In this document: piece after piece, positions 6,878 through 14,155 of the stretch
Layout of the letters: each line of letters begins with the position of its first letter
Numbering within the stretch: the first letter of the stretch is position 1
Assembly: GCF_900101995.1 (NCBI RefSeq)
Contig: NZ_FNAS01000001.1
Coordinates: 186,001 to 250,000 of the forward strand
Length of the DNA stretch: 64,000 nt
Direction of reading: 5' to 3'
Origin: Riemerella columbipharyngis
GTDB taxonomy: Bacteria > Bacteroidota > Bacteroidia > Flavobacteriales > Weeksellaceae
Program-made: the position numbers and the translations under genes
The notes under the pieces: model-generated
What the model was told of the DNA's origin: nothing
What the model saw: only the letters and a program-made list of their open reading frames with translations
Databases searched by the model: none

Positions 6878-7356
6878 AAATGAAAAAAAACATTTTAATC
6901 ATAATTTTAGGCATACTCCTTTGTGCAGGAGTTTACGGAGCATACGAGTATACTATGGGCGGGCGTTGCAACCCAAATGGGAAATGCAAAGCTTGTACTA
7001 ATTGTAGCTATTGCAAACATTGCTCAAAAAATAAAGGAACTTGTAGCGTTTGCCGATAGAAAAATATTAAAATGGACAAAATAGTAAAAATTACTTTGGC
7101 TTTTTTGCTTTTTAAGTATGTTTAAAAAAAATAATAAAATGGAAAAAAGTATTAAGCAAAGGATTTGAGAAAAATGTTGAATAATTTGACCTACGAAAAG
7201 CTCTAAGTACCGATCGAAAAAAAACACGCGTGTTTTTTGGAAAAATGTAGTGTGTTTTTTTTAAAAAGACACGTGTTTTTCGAGAAGCGATAGTTTTGAA
7301 ATTAAAATAATAAAAAAGAGGAAGCCGAAAATCTTATAGAGTAGGCGGTTTTTAAA
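6878..7356. repeat. Direct repeat, copy 2 (about 480 bp)
   Basis: Second copy of 5312-5790 in the same orientation. The 180-bp gene is identical. The flank differs at a few positions, for example A8 versus A9, A6 versus A5 and several transitions. This points to a recent duplication, or to conversion focused on the coding part. Confidence 0.92.
6880..7059 (+). CDS. Cys-rich membrane-anchored mini-protein, copy 2
   Basis: Same 59-residue product as copy 1: hydrophobic N-terminus, then eight cysteines in CxxC spacing, ending CSVCR. It follows the broken Sel1-like gene after 18 bp and precedes a frameshifted DUF805 gene. Two identical copies within 1.6 kb suggest selection for dosage or very recent duplication. 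Confidence 0.75.
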   Translation: MKKNILIIILGILLCAGVYGAYEYTMGGRCNPNGKCKACTNCSYCKHCSKNKGTCSVCR

Positions 7357-7365
7357 ATATAAATT
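7060..7365. other. Non-coding part of repeat copy 2
   Basis: Same spacer as in copy 1, including the ACACGCGTGT and ACACGTGT palindromes near 7217-7286. No gene is recognised in it. Confidence 0.4.
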
Positions 7366-7694
7366 ATGGAATTTAAAGGAAGATCACGCAGACGCAGTTA
7401 TTATCCGATAGTTTTTGGAATTGTTTTTCTGGCAACGATAATAAAAATGATAGTGGGGGTTGCATCTACCGCTACTGATGTTGCTCCTGTGATAGTGATT
7501 TCTTTTGTGATAGTGATTTCTTTATTTATGAAGTTATTATTATTGCGGTTAGTGTTCCCAGGTTGCACGATGCCGGGTACAGCGGTTGGTATGCCTTATT
7601 AGGATTGGTTCCGTTGATATCTTTAATCCCTGTGATAATGTGTATGATGCCGTCGGAGAAAAAAGATAATAAATGGGGTAAGTATGAAAGGTAA
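7366..7694 (+). pseudogene. DUF805 membrane protein, frameshifted
   Basis: The first frame starts MEFKGRSRRRSYYPIVFGIV, the usual DUF805 opening (F.F.GRSRR.EYW), and continues through a hydrophobic stretch to VIVISFVIVISL. From about 7524 the family sequence continues in another frame: IYEVIIIAVSVPRLHDAGYS, GWYALLGLVPLISLIPVIMC, then PSEKKDNKWGKYER and TAA at 7692-7694. RLHDAGYSGW is the DUF805 hallmark. One frameshift near 7520-7530 therefore splits the gene. An 18-bp tandem duplication (GTGATAGTGATTTCTTT plus one base, twice, about 7487-7522) lies right before the break. DUF805 proteins are small inner-membrane proteins of unknown role. Confidence 0.8.
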
Positions 7695-7719
7695 GAAGTT
7701 AGACTAAAGGTAATAGTGT

Positions 7720-8313
7720 ATGAAAAGATTTTACATTGCAATTTTGTTTTTCTTTTGTGCTCTTTCTTTTGCTCAGTTTAAGCATTATAGTCTTTCAGGG
7801 GTAGGGAGTATAAGTATATCCGATGGAATGGAGAAGCAAAGCTCACTTTATAGAGCTAGGGTTGGGGTGCCAGAGGTTCCTGATAAGGTGGTTTTTCAAC
7901 AGAAAGGATTAAATGACTTGGAAGCATCAGCTACTAATACCTATGCTAGAATAATTGTGGAAACAGAGTATGGTGATTTTGATAAATTATCTTCTGTTCC
8001 GGTGGAGCTGTCTCAGGAGGATAAAGAATATATAAGGTATGGCATTGCCAATACATTATCATTACAGGGACAGAAACTTATTAAGTTTTTGGGTATTAAT
8101 TCAGTTGTTGTTAATCGTCAAGCTTGTATAAAGATTTCATATATTCGTCAGCTAAACGATAACCCACTTGTGAGGGTAGATTATTATTTATTTGAAAATG
8201 GAAATAAAATGCATAAGCTGGCAATTTCTTATAGGTTAAATGAAAGTGAGAGATGGAAATCTTTGCTGGAAAAATCTGTGAAATCGTTTAAAATAGAAAA
8301 CCATAAGTGGTGA
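7720..8313 (+). CDS. Secreted hypothetical protein
   Basis: 197 residues with a signal peptide (about 1-19: MKRFYIAILFFFCALSFAQ). The mature part is a single soluble domain: FKHYSLSGVGSISISDGMEK near the start, NTYARIIVETEYGDFD in the middle and SERWKSLLEKSVKSFKIE near the end. The general form, with a SLSGVGSISISDGME opening and a closing helix after a long beta region, resembles PsbP/DcrB-like or DUF1795-like periplasmic proteins. I regard that as weak. It starts 25 bp after the DUF805 remnant, and no partner is evident. Confidence 0.7.
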   Translation: MKRFYIAILFFFCALSFAQFKHYSLSGVGSISISDGMEKQSSLYRARVGVPEVPDKVVFQQKGLNDLEASATNTYARIIVETEYGDFDKLSSVPVELSQEDKEYIRYGIANTLSLQGQKLIKFLGINSVVVNRQACIKISYIRQLNDNPLVRVDYYLFENGNKMHKLAISYRLNESERWKSLLEKSVKSFKIENHKW

Positions 8314-8329
8314 TTTTTTAGAGTACGTT

Positions 8330-8868
8330 GTGTTTATTTCAAAAGAATTTTATACCGTACTCTTTTTGGGTGCTTTCCCAATAGCCATTATTACTTTTTT
8401 GGCAGGGTATTGGGTAGAGGCTTATAAAAAAATTCTCCTACAGAAGTAGAGAAACAAAAGAAACATCGACAAGGGATTTTAGAAAAAGAAATCCATGAAT
8501 TGGAAGATGAAATTCTGCAATTAGATTCTGAATTGAGTAAAAACAAACAGCAAGAAAACGATTTAAGCACAGATATTAACACTCTAAAAACAGAAATTGA
8601 TACTATTAACGCTGAAGAACAAAGTAAGAAACAAGAATTAGACAAAAAGTATAAGGATAAGATAGATAAATTAAAAAATATATTAGATAGTTATTTATCA
8701 AAAGTAGAAAAAGGAGGCGAAGATTTACTAAAAGCAGCATTGGAAGGGAAAATTAGTGTGTTCAAAAAAGGATTTTTCAGCTTTCTTACGGGCTATTATT
8801 CTGAAAATGAGTCTAAGAACAGAATACAAGCGATTGATGAAAAACTTGAAAAATGGTTTGATAATTAA
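8330..8868 (+). pseudogene. Membrane-anchored coiled-coil protein, frame broken in an A7 tract
   Basis: From about 8330 (GTG) one frame encodes a membrane helix (FYTVLFLGAFPIAIITFLAG) and YWVEAYKK, then runs out after KILLQK. In the next frame from the A7 tract at about 8427-8433 the sequence continues NSPTEVEKQKKHRQGILEKE and then a long charged coiled coil (ELEDEILQLDSELSKNKQQE onwards, heptads to about 8720), ending FFSFLTGYYSENES and EKLEKWFDN. One extra A (A8) would join the two into a protein of about 180 residues. It is either a slippage-sensitive gene, a recent mutation or a homopolymer error. An internal ATG at 8500 could give only the coiled-coil part. Family unknown. Confidence 0.65.
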
Positions 8869-8982
8869 GAGAGAAACAGACATTATGTGAAAATTTGTAT
8901 TTGACCGAAATATAGATCTCTTCGAAATAAACCTTATTGGATAATACACTACGGAGATATAGGTTAATAGAAAATCATTTCC

Positions 8983-8990
8983 TACTTTTG
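8983..8990 (+). promoter_or_regulatory. -7 element of pssA, predicting a leaderless mRNA
   Basis: TACTTTTG matches TAnnTTTG and ends only four bases before the pssA ATG at 8995, so transcription would begin at or next to the start codon. Confidence 0.6.
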
Positions 8991-8994
8991 CAGT

Positions 8995-9708
8995 ATGAAT
9001 TTTATCCGAAATAATACGGCTAATGCTCTTACTCTTGCAAATCTTTTCTCGGGGTGCGTGGGAGCTGTCCATCTAATAGATGGGGCTTATCAAGTAACGG
9101 CGGTTTGTCTGGTGCTTTCTCTTATTTTTGATTTTTTTGATGGTTTTGTGGCAAGGGCTCTGAATGCTAATTCGGAGCTCGGAGTGCAGCTGGATTCTTT
9201 GGCCGATATGGTGAGCTTTGGTGTAGTACCGGGGCTTGCGATGTATTATATGCTCACGCCTTTTGGCAATCATTTATTCGGTGTAGAATTACCTTTTGGT
9301 GTTAGATATTTGGGGCTGTTTATAACCTTGTTCTCTTGTCTTAGATTGGCTATTTTTAATATTGACACAGAGCAAAAATATTGTTTCAAAGGACTTAATA
9401 CCCCGAGTAATACGGTACTGATATTTGGGCTTCTATATGCTTTTAAAGAAAATAATGCTTTTTCTTTTTTGATGAATAACGAAGTGCTGCTGGTTCTTCT
9501 TACGCTAGTTTCCTCTTGGCTTTTGGTAAGCCCGATAAAAATGATAGCGATGAAGCTGAAAACCAAAACTCTGAAAGATAATTATTCTAAAGTGTTCTTG
9601 CTCTTGGGCGGAGTCCTTATTCTGATATTTTTCGGTGTTGTAGGTATTCCATTATTGGTTATTTATTATATTATAATATCTCTTATTTTTCATAAAGAAT
9701 TAAATTGA
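8995..9708 (+). CDS. pssA: CDP-diacylglycerol-serine O-phosphatidyltransferase
   Basis: 237-residue integral membrane enzyme that makes phosphatidylserine from CDP-diacylglycerol and serine, the precursor of phosphatidylethanolamine. The CDP-alcohol phosphatidyltransferase signature D-G-x2-A-R-x8-G-x3-D-x3-D is present as DGFVARALNANSELGVQLDS followed by LAD (residues about 43-65). Several hydrophobic helices follow, and the length is normal for the family. It begins right after a -7 promoter element (likely leaderless) and is followed four bases after its stop by the exonuclease gene, so the two are probably co-transcribed. Confidence 0.93.
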   Translation: MNFIRNNTANALTLANLFSGCVGAVHLIDGAYQVTAVCLVLSLIFDFFDGFVARALNANSELGVQLDSLADMVSFGVVPGLAMYYMLTPFGNHLFGVELPFGVRYLGLFITLFSCLRLAIFNIDTEQKYCFKGLNTPSNTVLIFGLLYAFKENNAFSFLMNNEVLLVLLTLVSSWLLVSPIKMIAMKLKTKTLKDNYSKVFLLLGGVLILIFFGVVGIPLLVIYYIIISLIFHKELN

Positions 9709-9712
9709 ACAA

Positions 9713-10477
9713 ATGAATCTTAAACTTACCAGACCGCTTTGTGTTTTTGATTTGGAAACTACCGGTACGAATGTTACCAAAGACCGTATCGTAGAGATAT
9801 GTGTGCTAAAAGTAATGCCGGACGGCTCCCGCGAGTCCAAGACTTGGCTTGTAAATCCGGAGATGCCTATTTCGCAGGAGTCCTCTTCTGTACACGGTAT
9901 TACAAACGAAGATGTAAAAGATGCCCCTACTTTCAAAATGATAGCTCCAAAGGTGATGGAGATGCTTTCAGGCTCGGATTTGGGCGGCTTTAATTCTAAT
10001 CGCTTTGATGTGCCTCTACTTGTGGAGGAGCTTCTGAGGGCAGGCATAGACTTTGATATGAGTAAATTCCGGTTGGTAGATGCCCAAGTGATTTATCATA
10101 AAATGGAACCGCGAAATCTTACTGCAGCGTACAGGTATTATTGCGATAAAAATTTGGAGGGTGCTCACTCGGCAGAGGCTGATACATTAGCTACCTTTGA
10201 GATTTTGGACGCACAAGTAGGGAAATATGAAGAGGTACCCAACGATATTGCCGAATTAAGCGAATTTTCTTACCACCAAAAAAATGCTGACTTTGCAGGG
10301 TTTATTGCCTTTAATGATAATGGCGAAGAAATCTTTACTTTCGGTAAGCACAAAGGACGCTTGGTAACAGATGTCCTGAAACAAGAAGCCAGCTACTACA
10401 GCTGGATGCAGAACGCTGATTTTCCTCTTTATACCAAAAAAGTGCTTACGGGGATTTACTTGAAAATGAAATTTTAA
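9713..10477 (+). CDS. DnaQ-like 3'-5' exonuclease (DEDDh)
   Basis: 254 residues. The DEDDh exonuclease motifs are clear: FDLETTGT (Exo I), SSVHGITNEDVKDAPTF and GGFNSNRFDVPLLVEEL (Exo II), and AHSAEADTLATFEIL (Exo III with the catalytic His). The C-terminal part, FTFGKHKGRLVTDVLKQEAS followed by YYSWMQ, is the extra module also seen in exodeoxyribonuclease X-like proteins. It may be the proofreading epsilon-type exonuclease or a repair exonuclease. Bacteroidota annotations usually call it a 3'-5' exonuclease. It is tightly linked to pssA upstream and an FAH-family gene downstream. Confidence 0.9.
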   Translation: MNLKLTRPLCVFDLETTGTNVTKDRIVEICVLKVMPDGSRESKTWLVNPEMPISQESSSVHGITNEDVKDAPTFKMIAPKVMEMLSGSDLGGFNSNRFDVPLLVEELLRAGIDFDMSKFRLVDAQVIYHKMEPRNLTAAYRYYCDKNLEGAHSAEADTLATFEILDAQVGKYEEVPNDIAELSEFSYHQKNADFAGFIAFNDNGEEIFTFGKHKGRLVTDVLKQEASYYSWMQNADFPLYTKKVLTGIYLKMKF

Positions 10478-10495
10478 TCCAATATATATTTACTG

Positions 10496-11101
10496 ATGAA
10501 GATTATTTGCATCGGAAGGAATTACACTGAACACGCCAAAGAATTAGGAAACGAAGTTCCCGAAAAACCGGTGATTTTCATTAAGCCGGATACTGCAATC
10601 CTCAAAGGAAATGACTTCTATATCCCCGAATTTTCTCAGGATATCCACTATGAGTTGGAAGTAGTGCTGAAGATAGCGAAAGGAGGGAAGTACATACGGC
10701 GTGAAAATGCAGGGAAACATTATCAAGAAATTGCATTGGGGATTGATTTTACTGCTAGAGATTTGCAATCGGAACTGAAGTCCAAAGGATTACCTTGGGA
10801 GCTAGCAAAAGGATTTGATGGCTCTGCGGTGGTGAGTCCGTTTTTTGATAAAACAAAATTTAATCTTTCATCATTAAATTTTCAATTGCAAAAAAATAAA
10901 ACCCCAGTCCAAGACGGAAATACCGGCAATATGCTGTTTTCATTTGACGAGATTATAGCCTTTGTGTCCCAATATTTTACCCTTCGCGTAGGGGATTTGA
11001 TTTTTACTGGAACCCCCAAAGGTGTAGGCAGGGTAGAGGAAAATGATGTATTGGAAGCGTATTTGGACTCGTGTAAAGTTTTGGATATTCGGATAATGTG
11101 A
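10496..11101 (+). CDS. Fumarylacetoacetate hydrolase family protein
   Basis: 201 residues. It shows the FAH-fold core: MKIICIGRNYTEHAKELGNE at the N-terminus, PVIFIKPDTAI, the metal-binding block HYELEVVLKIAKGG with acidic residues, GIDFTARDLQSELKSKGLPW, FDGSAVVSP and the closing VGDLIFTGTPKGVGRV. Members of this small single-domain group act on beta-diketo or enol acids, for example acylpyruvate hydrolase or oxaloacetate decarboxylase activity. The exact substrate cannot be read from the sequence. It starts 18 bp after the exonuclease gene. Confidence 0.9.
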   Translation: MKIICIGRNYTEHAKELGNEVPEKPVIFIKPDTAILKGNDFYIPEFSQDIHYELEVVLKIAKGGKYIRRENAGKHYQEIALGIDFTARDLQSELKSKGLPWELAKGFDGSAVVSPFFDKTKFNLSSLNFQLQKNKTPVQDGNTGNMLFSFDEIIAFVSQYFTLRVGDLIFTGTPKGVGRVEENDVLEAYLDSCKVLDIRIM

Positions 11102-11110
11102 AAAAATCCC

Positions 11111-11118
11111 TAAATTTG
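11111..11118 (+). promoter_or_regulatory. -7 element of glnS
   Basis: TAAATTTG matches TAnnTTTG and lies 24 bp before the glnS start, just after the stop of the FAH-family gene, giving glnS its own promoter. Confidence 0.5.
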
Positions 11119-11142
11119 TACCCTTAGAATAGGAACTAAAAA

Positions 11143-12813
11143 ATGGAAGAAGAAAAGAAAGCACTCAATTTCATTGAGCAAATAATAGAACAGGATTTGG
11201 AAAACGGTTTGGCAAAAAACCAACTTAGATTTCGTTTTCCGCCTGAGCCCAACGGCTACCTTCATGTAGGGCATACCAAAGCAATTTGTATTAATTTCGG
11301 TTTGGGAGAGAAATACAATGCCCCTGTCAATCTCAGATTTGATGACACTAATCCCGAAAAGGAGGAGCAAGAGTTTGTGGATTCCATAAAAAAAGATGTG
11401 GAATGGCTCGGTTTCAAATGGGATAGGGAGGTCTATGCTTCCGATTATTTCCAACAGCTCTACGAATGGGCAGTGGAGATGATAAAGCAAGGGAAGGCTT
11501 ATGTAGATGAACAGTCCTCGGAGGAGATTACAGCTCAGAGAAAAACGCCTTTCGAGGAGGGTGTGCCGTCGCCTTACAGAGACAGGCCAATAGAGGAGTC
11601 TTTGGCGCTTTTTGAGCGTATGAAAAACGGTGAATTTGAAGAGGGCGCAATGAGCCTTCGTGCCAAAGTGGATATGGCTTCGCCTAATATGAATATGAGG
11701 GATCCTGTGATGTACAGAATATTGAAACGCCCGCACCATAGAACGGGCAGCCAGTGGAAAATTTATCCTATGTACGATTGGGCACACGGAGAAAGTGATT
11801 ATATAGAGCAAATCTCGCACTCGCTTTGTTCGCTGGAATTTGAAAACCACAGACCTCTTTATAATTGGTATTTGGAGCAAGTCGCTGATGAGACAAAACT
11901 TAAACCGAAACAAAGAGAGTTTGCCCGAATGAATGTGGCCTATATGATTACTTCTAAACGAAAACTTCAGCGTTTGGTCGCAGAGAAAGCGGTAACCGGC
12001 TGGGACGACCCCAGAATGCCTACCATATCGGGAATGAGAAGATTGGGCTACACCCCGAAAGCGATTAGAAACTTTATAGAAAGGGTAGGGGTGGCTAAAA
12101 GGGAAAACCTGATAGACATTCAGCTGTTGGAGTTTTTTGTAAGAGAAGATTTGAACAAAATAGCCAACCGAATGATGGCGGTGATAGACCCTGTAAAATT
12201 AGTCATAGAAAACTATCCTGATAACGAGGAGGAGTGGCTGGAAACGGAGAATAATCCGGAAGACGAAAATGCAGGTACGCGAAAAATTCCTTTTTCAAAA
12301 GAACTTTATATAGAAAGGGAGGATTTCCGAGAAGAAGCCAATAGAAAGTTTTTTAGGCTAAAATTGGGCGGCGAAGTGCGTCTGAAATCTGCCTATATCA
12401 TCAAGGCAGAAAGGTTAGAGAAAGATGAAAATGGAAACATTACGACCATTTATGCCTCATACGATCCTAAGAGTAAATCGGGTAGCGGAACAGAGGAGAG
12501 CTTGAGAAAAGTGAAAGGAACATTGCACTGGGTATCTGCCAAGCATGCATTACCTGTGGAAGTTCGTATATACGACAGACTGTTTACCATTCCTCAGCCG
12601 GATGCAGAGAAAGAAAGGGATTTTATGGAATTTATCAATCCGAACTCTTTGGTAACGGTTCAAGGGTTTGCAGAGCCGTCTCTCAAGAATGCTAAAATAG
12701 GCGAGCCTTTGCAGTTCCAGAGAATAGGGTATTTTACCAAAGATGAAGATTCTACAGAGGAAAGAATGGTGTTTAATAGAACGGTAACATTAAAGGATTC
12801 GTTCAAAATATAA
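11143..12813 (+). CDS. glnS: Glutaminyl-tRNA synthetase
   Basis: 556-residue class I aminoacyl-tRNA synthetase that charges tRNA-Gln. The HIGH-type motif is in PPEPNGYLHVGHTKA (about residue 30-45), followed by RFDDTNPEKEEQEFVDSIKK. The KMSKS-type loop appears as TSKRKLQRLV (about 270). The pattern PEPNG distinguishes GlnRS from non-discriminating GluRS. The C-terminal beta-barrel anticodon-binding domains are present (for example DRLFTIPQPDAEKERDF, FNRTVTLKDSF). Length is normal. Presence of GlnRS implies direct charging of tRNA-Gln in this organism. A terminator follows. Confidence 0.97.
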   Translation: MEEEKKALNFIEQIIEQDLENGLAKNQLRFRFPPEPNGYLHVGHTKAICINFGLGEKYNAPVNLRFDDTNPEKEEQEFVDSIKKDVEWLGFKWDREVYASDYFQQLYEWAVEMIKQGKAYVDEQSSEEITAQRKTPFEEGVPSPYRDRPIEESLALFERMKNGEFEEGAMSLRAKVDMASPNMNMRDPVMYRILKRPHHRTGSQWKIYPMYDWAHGESDYIEQISHSLCSLEFENHRPLYNWYLEQVADETKLKPKQREFARMNVAYMITSKRKLQRLVAEKAVTGWDDPRMPTISGMRRLGYTPKAIRNFIERVGVAKRENLIDIQLLEFFVREDLNKIANRMMAVIDPVKLVIENYPDNEEEWLETENNPEDENAGTRKIPFSKELYIEREDFREEANRKFFRLKLGGEVRLKSAYIIKAERLEKDENGNITTIYASYDPKSKSGSGTEESLRKVKGTLHWVSAKHALPVEVRIYDRLFTIPQPDAEKERDFMEFINPNSLVTVQGFAEPSLKNAKIGEPLQFQRIGYFTKDEDSTEERMVFNRTVTLKDSFKI

Positions 12814-12834
12814 ACAAACGCGCTGTAAGGACAT

Positions 12835-12870
12835 AAAAAAAGCTGCCCGATTTTGGTAGCTTTTTATTTT
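12835..12870 (+). terminator. Terminator after glnS
   Basis: An AAAAAGCTGCC arm pairs with GGTAGCTTTTT across a short loop, followed by T-rich sequence. It lies between glnS and the convergent small membrane gene and may work in both directions. Confidence 0.75.
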
Positions 12871-12890
12871 AATATATGGGAGATTAAAGT

Positions 12891-13217
12891 TTACTTTTGA
12901 CTTACAAAAAGTGAAGTTACGAAGGATAATATTACCCCAAAAAGCATTGCATACCAAAAGCTATCAAACTGTACCCCACTGATAAGATACCCTGCTAATA
13001 CGATGATAATGGTATTGATAACAAGGGAGAATAAGCCTAAGGTAAGGATAGTGAGCGGCAGCCCAATGAAATCCAAAAAGGGTTTTACCACAGCATTGAG
13101 TACGCCCAAAACAATTATAAATAAAGCAGCCGTCCAAATACTGGCGATATGAACACCGGGAAGAAGCCTTTGCAACAAAAAAGCCACTACTGATGATACT
13201 AATAATCTTATAATCAT
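12891..13217 (-). CDS. Four-TM phage-holin-4-superfamily membrane protein
   Basis: 108 residues with four predicted membrane helices. The sequence has the typical family markers VLGVLNAVVKPFLDFIGLPL and LTLGLFSLVINTIIIVLAGY, matching the YvlD/DUF360 (mycobacterial-type 4TM phage holin) superfamily. Despite the family name these are chromosomal membrane proteins in most bacteria, not phage lysis proteins, and there is no phage context here. Its role is unknown. It is convergent with glnS and sits downstream of glpR on the same strand (42 bp gap). Confidence 0.87.
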   Translation of the reverse strand: MIIRLLVSSVVAFLLQRLLPGVHIASIWTAALFIIVLGVLNAVVKPFLDFIGLPLTILTLGLFSLVINTIIIVLAGYLISGVQFDSFWYAMLFGVILSFVTSLFVSQK

Positions 13218-13259
13218 AATTTAAAAATTTTTACTATAATTTTTTTATAGATTAAAAAA

Positions 13260-14021
13260 CTATGCCAAAATTACTTGGATTCCATATTTTTCCATTGTTG
13301 TTTTTGTTTCTTCATTTAGATTTTTGTTTGTGATAATGAAATCAATGTCTTTTAACGGGCAAATATGACTAAGCCCTTTTTTTCCAAATTTAGAATGGTC
13401 GGCTAGAATATAAGTTTTACTGACATTTTTTATCATTAGTTTGTTAAGGTAAGCTTCAGCGTTATTGGAAGTTGATATTCCAAAGTCTAAATCCAAACCG
13501 TCTATACCTAAGAAAAGTTTATTTGCGGATATTTCTTGCATTAGTTCTTGAGCTACCGGACCTACGGTGGATTGAGATGATTTTCTGACATCACCACCGA
13601 TTTGTATCACATTTACTTTTTCGTATTGACAAAGTGTAGAGGCTATCAATAATGAAGAAGTGATTACCGTAATGTTTTTGTCTTTAGGAAAATGTTCTAC
13701 CATATTAAGAACTGTAGTTCCGGAGCCAAGTATAATTACATCGTTGTCTTCTATGAAGTTGGTAGCTTTCATTGAGATAAGATGTTTTTCGGATTTGTTT
13801 AGATGCTGTTTATGGCTCAAAGGTTTGTCCACTACATAGGGATTAACCAAGGTGGCTCCACCGTGATTTCTAAATAATAAACCTTTTTTTTCTAAAAGAT
13901 TGAAGTCTTTTCGGATGGTAACTTCTGAAACATTTAGCTCTTTTGCTATGCCTGCTACCAAGACATAGTTTTCGTTTTTTAGCTTGTCCAATATGTATTG
14001 ATGCCTTTTTACTAATCTCAT
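13260..14021 (-). CDS. glpR: DeoR/GlpR-family transcriptional repressor
   Basis: 253 residues. The N-terminal DeoR-type helix-turn-helix is visible: RHQYILDKLKNENYVLVAGI, then AKELNVSEVTIRKDFNLLEK and GLLFRNHGGATL. The C-terminal DeoRC sugar-phosphate sensor domain carries LGSGTTVLNMVEHF, GGDVRKSSQSTVGP and FLGIDGLDLDFGISTSNNAE. It is divergent from glpD-glpT-glpQ-porin, so it is most likely the glycerol-3-phosphate-responsive repressor of that operon. That is inferred from position and family. It ends in TAG. Confidence 0.9.
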   Translation of the reverse strand: MRLVKRHQYILDKLKNENYVLVAGIAKELNVSEVTIRKDFNLLEKKGLLFRNHGGATLVNPYVVDKPLSHKQHLNKSEKHLISMKATNFIEDNDVIILGSGTTVLNMVEHFPKDKNITVITSSLLIASTLCQYEKVNVIQIGGDVRKSSQSTVGPVAQELMQEISANKLFLGIDGLDLDFGISTSNNAEAYLNKLMIKNVSKTYILADHSKFGKKGLSHICPLKDIDFIITNKNLNEETKTTMEKYGIQVILA

Positions 14022-14049
14022 AATAAAGAGTTTAATACTTTTGATAGTT

Positions 14050-14057
14050 CAAATATA
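14050..14057 (-). promoter_or_regulatory. -7 element of glpR
   Basis: On the minus strand this reads TATATTTG, fitting TAnnTTTG, about 28 bp before the glpR ATG. Confidence 0.5.
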
Positions 14058-14069
14058 ATTATTTTTAAT

Positions 14070-14089
14070 AAATAAAAGATGATTTATTT
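14070..14089. promoter_or_regulatory. Candidate GlpR operator
   Basis: A perfect 7-bp inverted repeat AAATAAA / TTTATTT with a 6-bp spacer lies between the two divergent promoters (14050-14057 and 14094-14125). Its position suits a repressor acting on both genes. In AT-rich DNA such a repeat could also be chance. Confidence 0.4.
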
Positions 14090-14093
14090 CATA

Positions 14094-14125
14094 TTGTTTC
14101 GTTTGATTGTGTTTTGTTATCTTTG
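14094..14125 (+). promoter_or_regulatory. Promoter of the glpD operon
   Basis: TTG at 14094-14096, a 21-bp spacer and TATCTTTG at 14118-14125, matching the Flavobacterium promoter pattern. The glpD ATG is 30 bp downstream. Confidence 0.65.
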
Positions 14126-14155
14126 TGGGTGAAAAGTAAGTAAAGGTGTATTTTT

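Noticed and set aside
5458-7227. Minus-strand frames at 5458-5661 and 7024-7227 with hydrophobic translations
   Set aside because: They lie opposite the duplicated Cys-rich genes and AT-rich spacer, and their similarity to each other comes only from the DNA repeat.
12891-13217. Phage holin suggesting a prophage
   Set aside because: The protein belongs to the chromosomal YvlD-type 4TM group, and no phage genes are near it.
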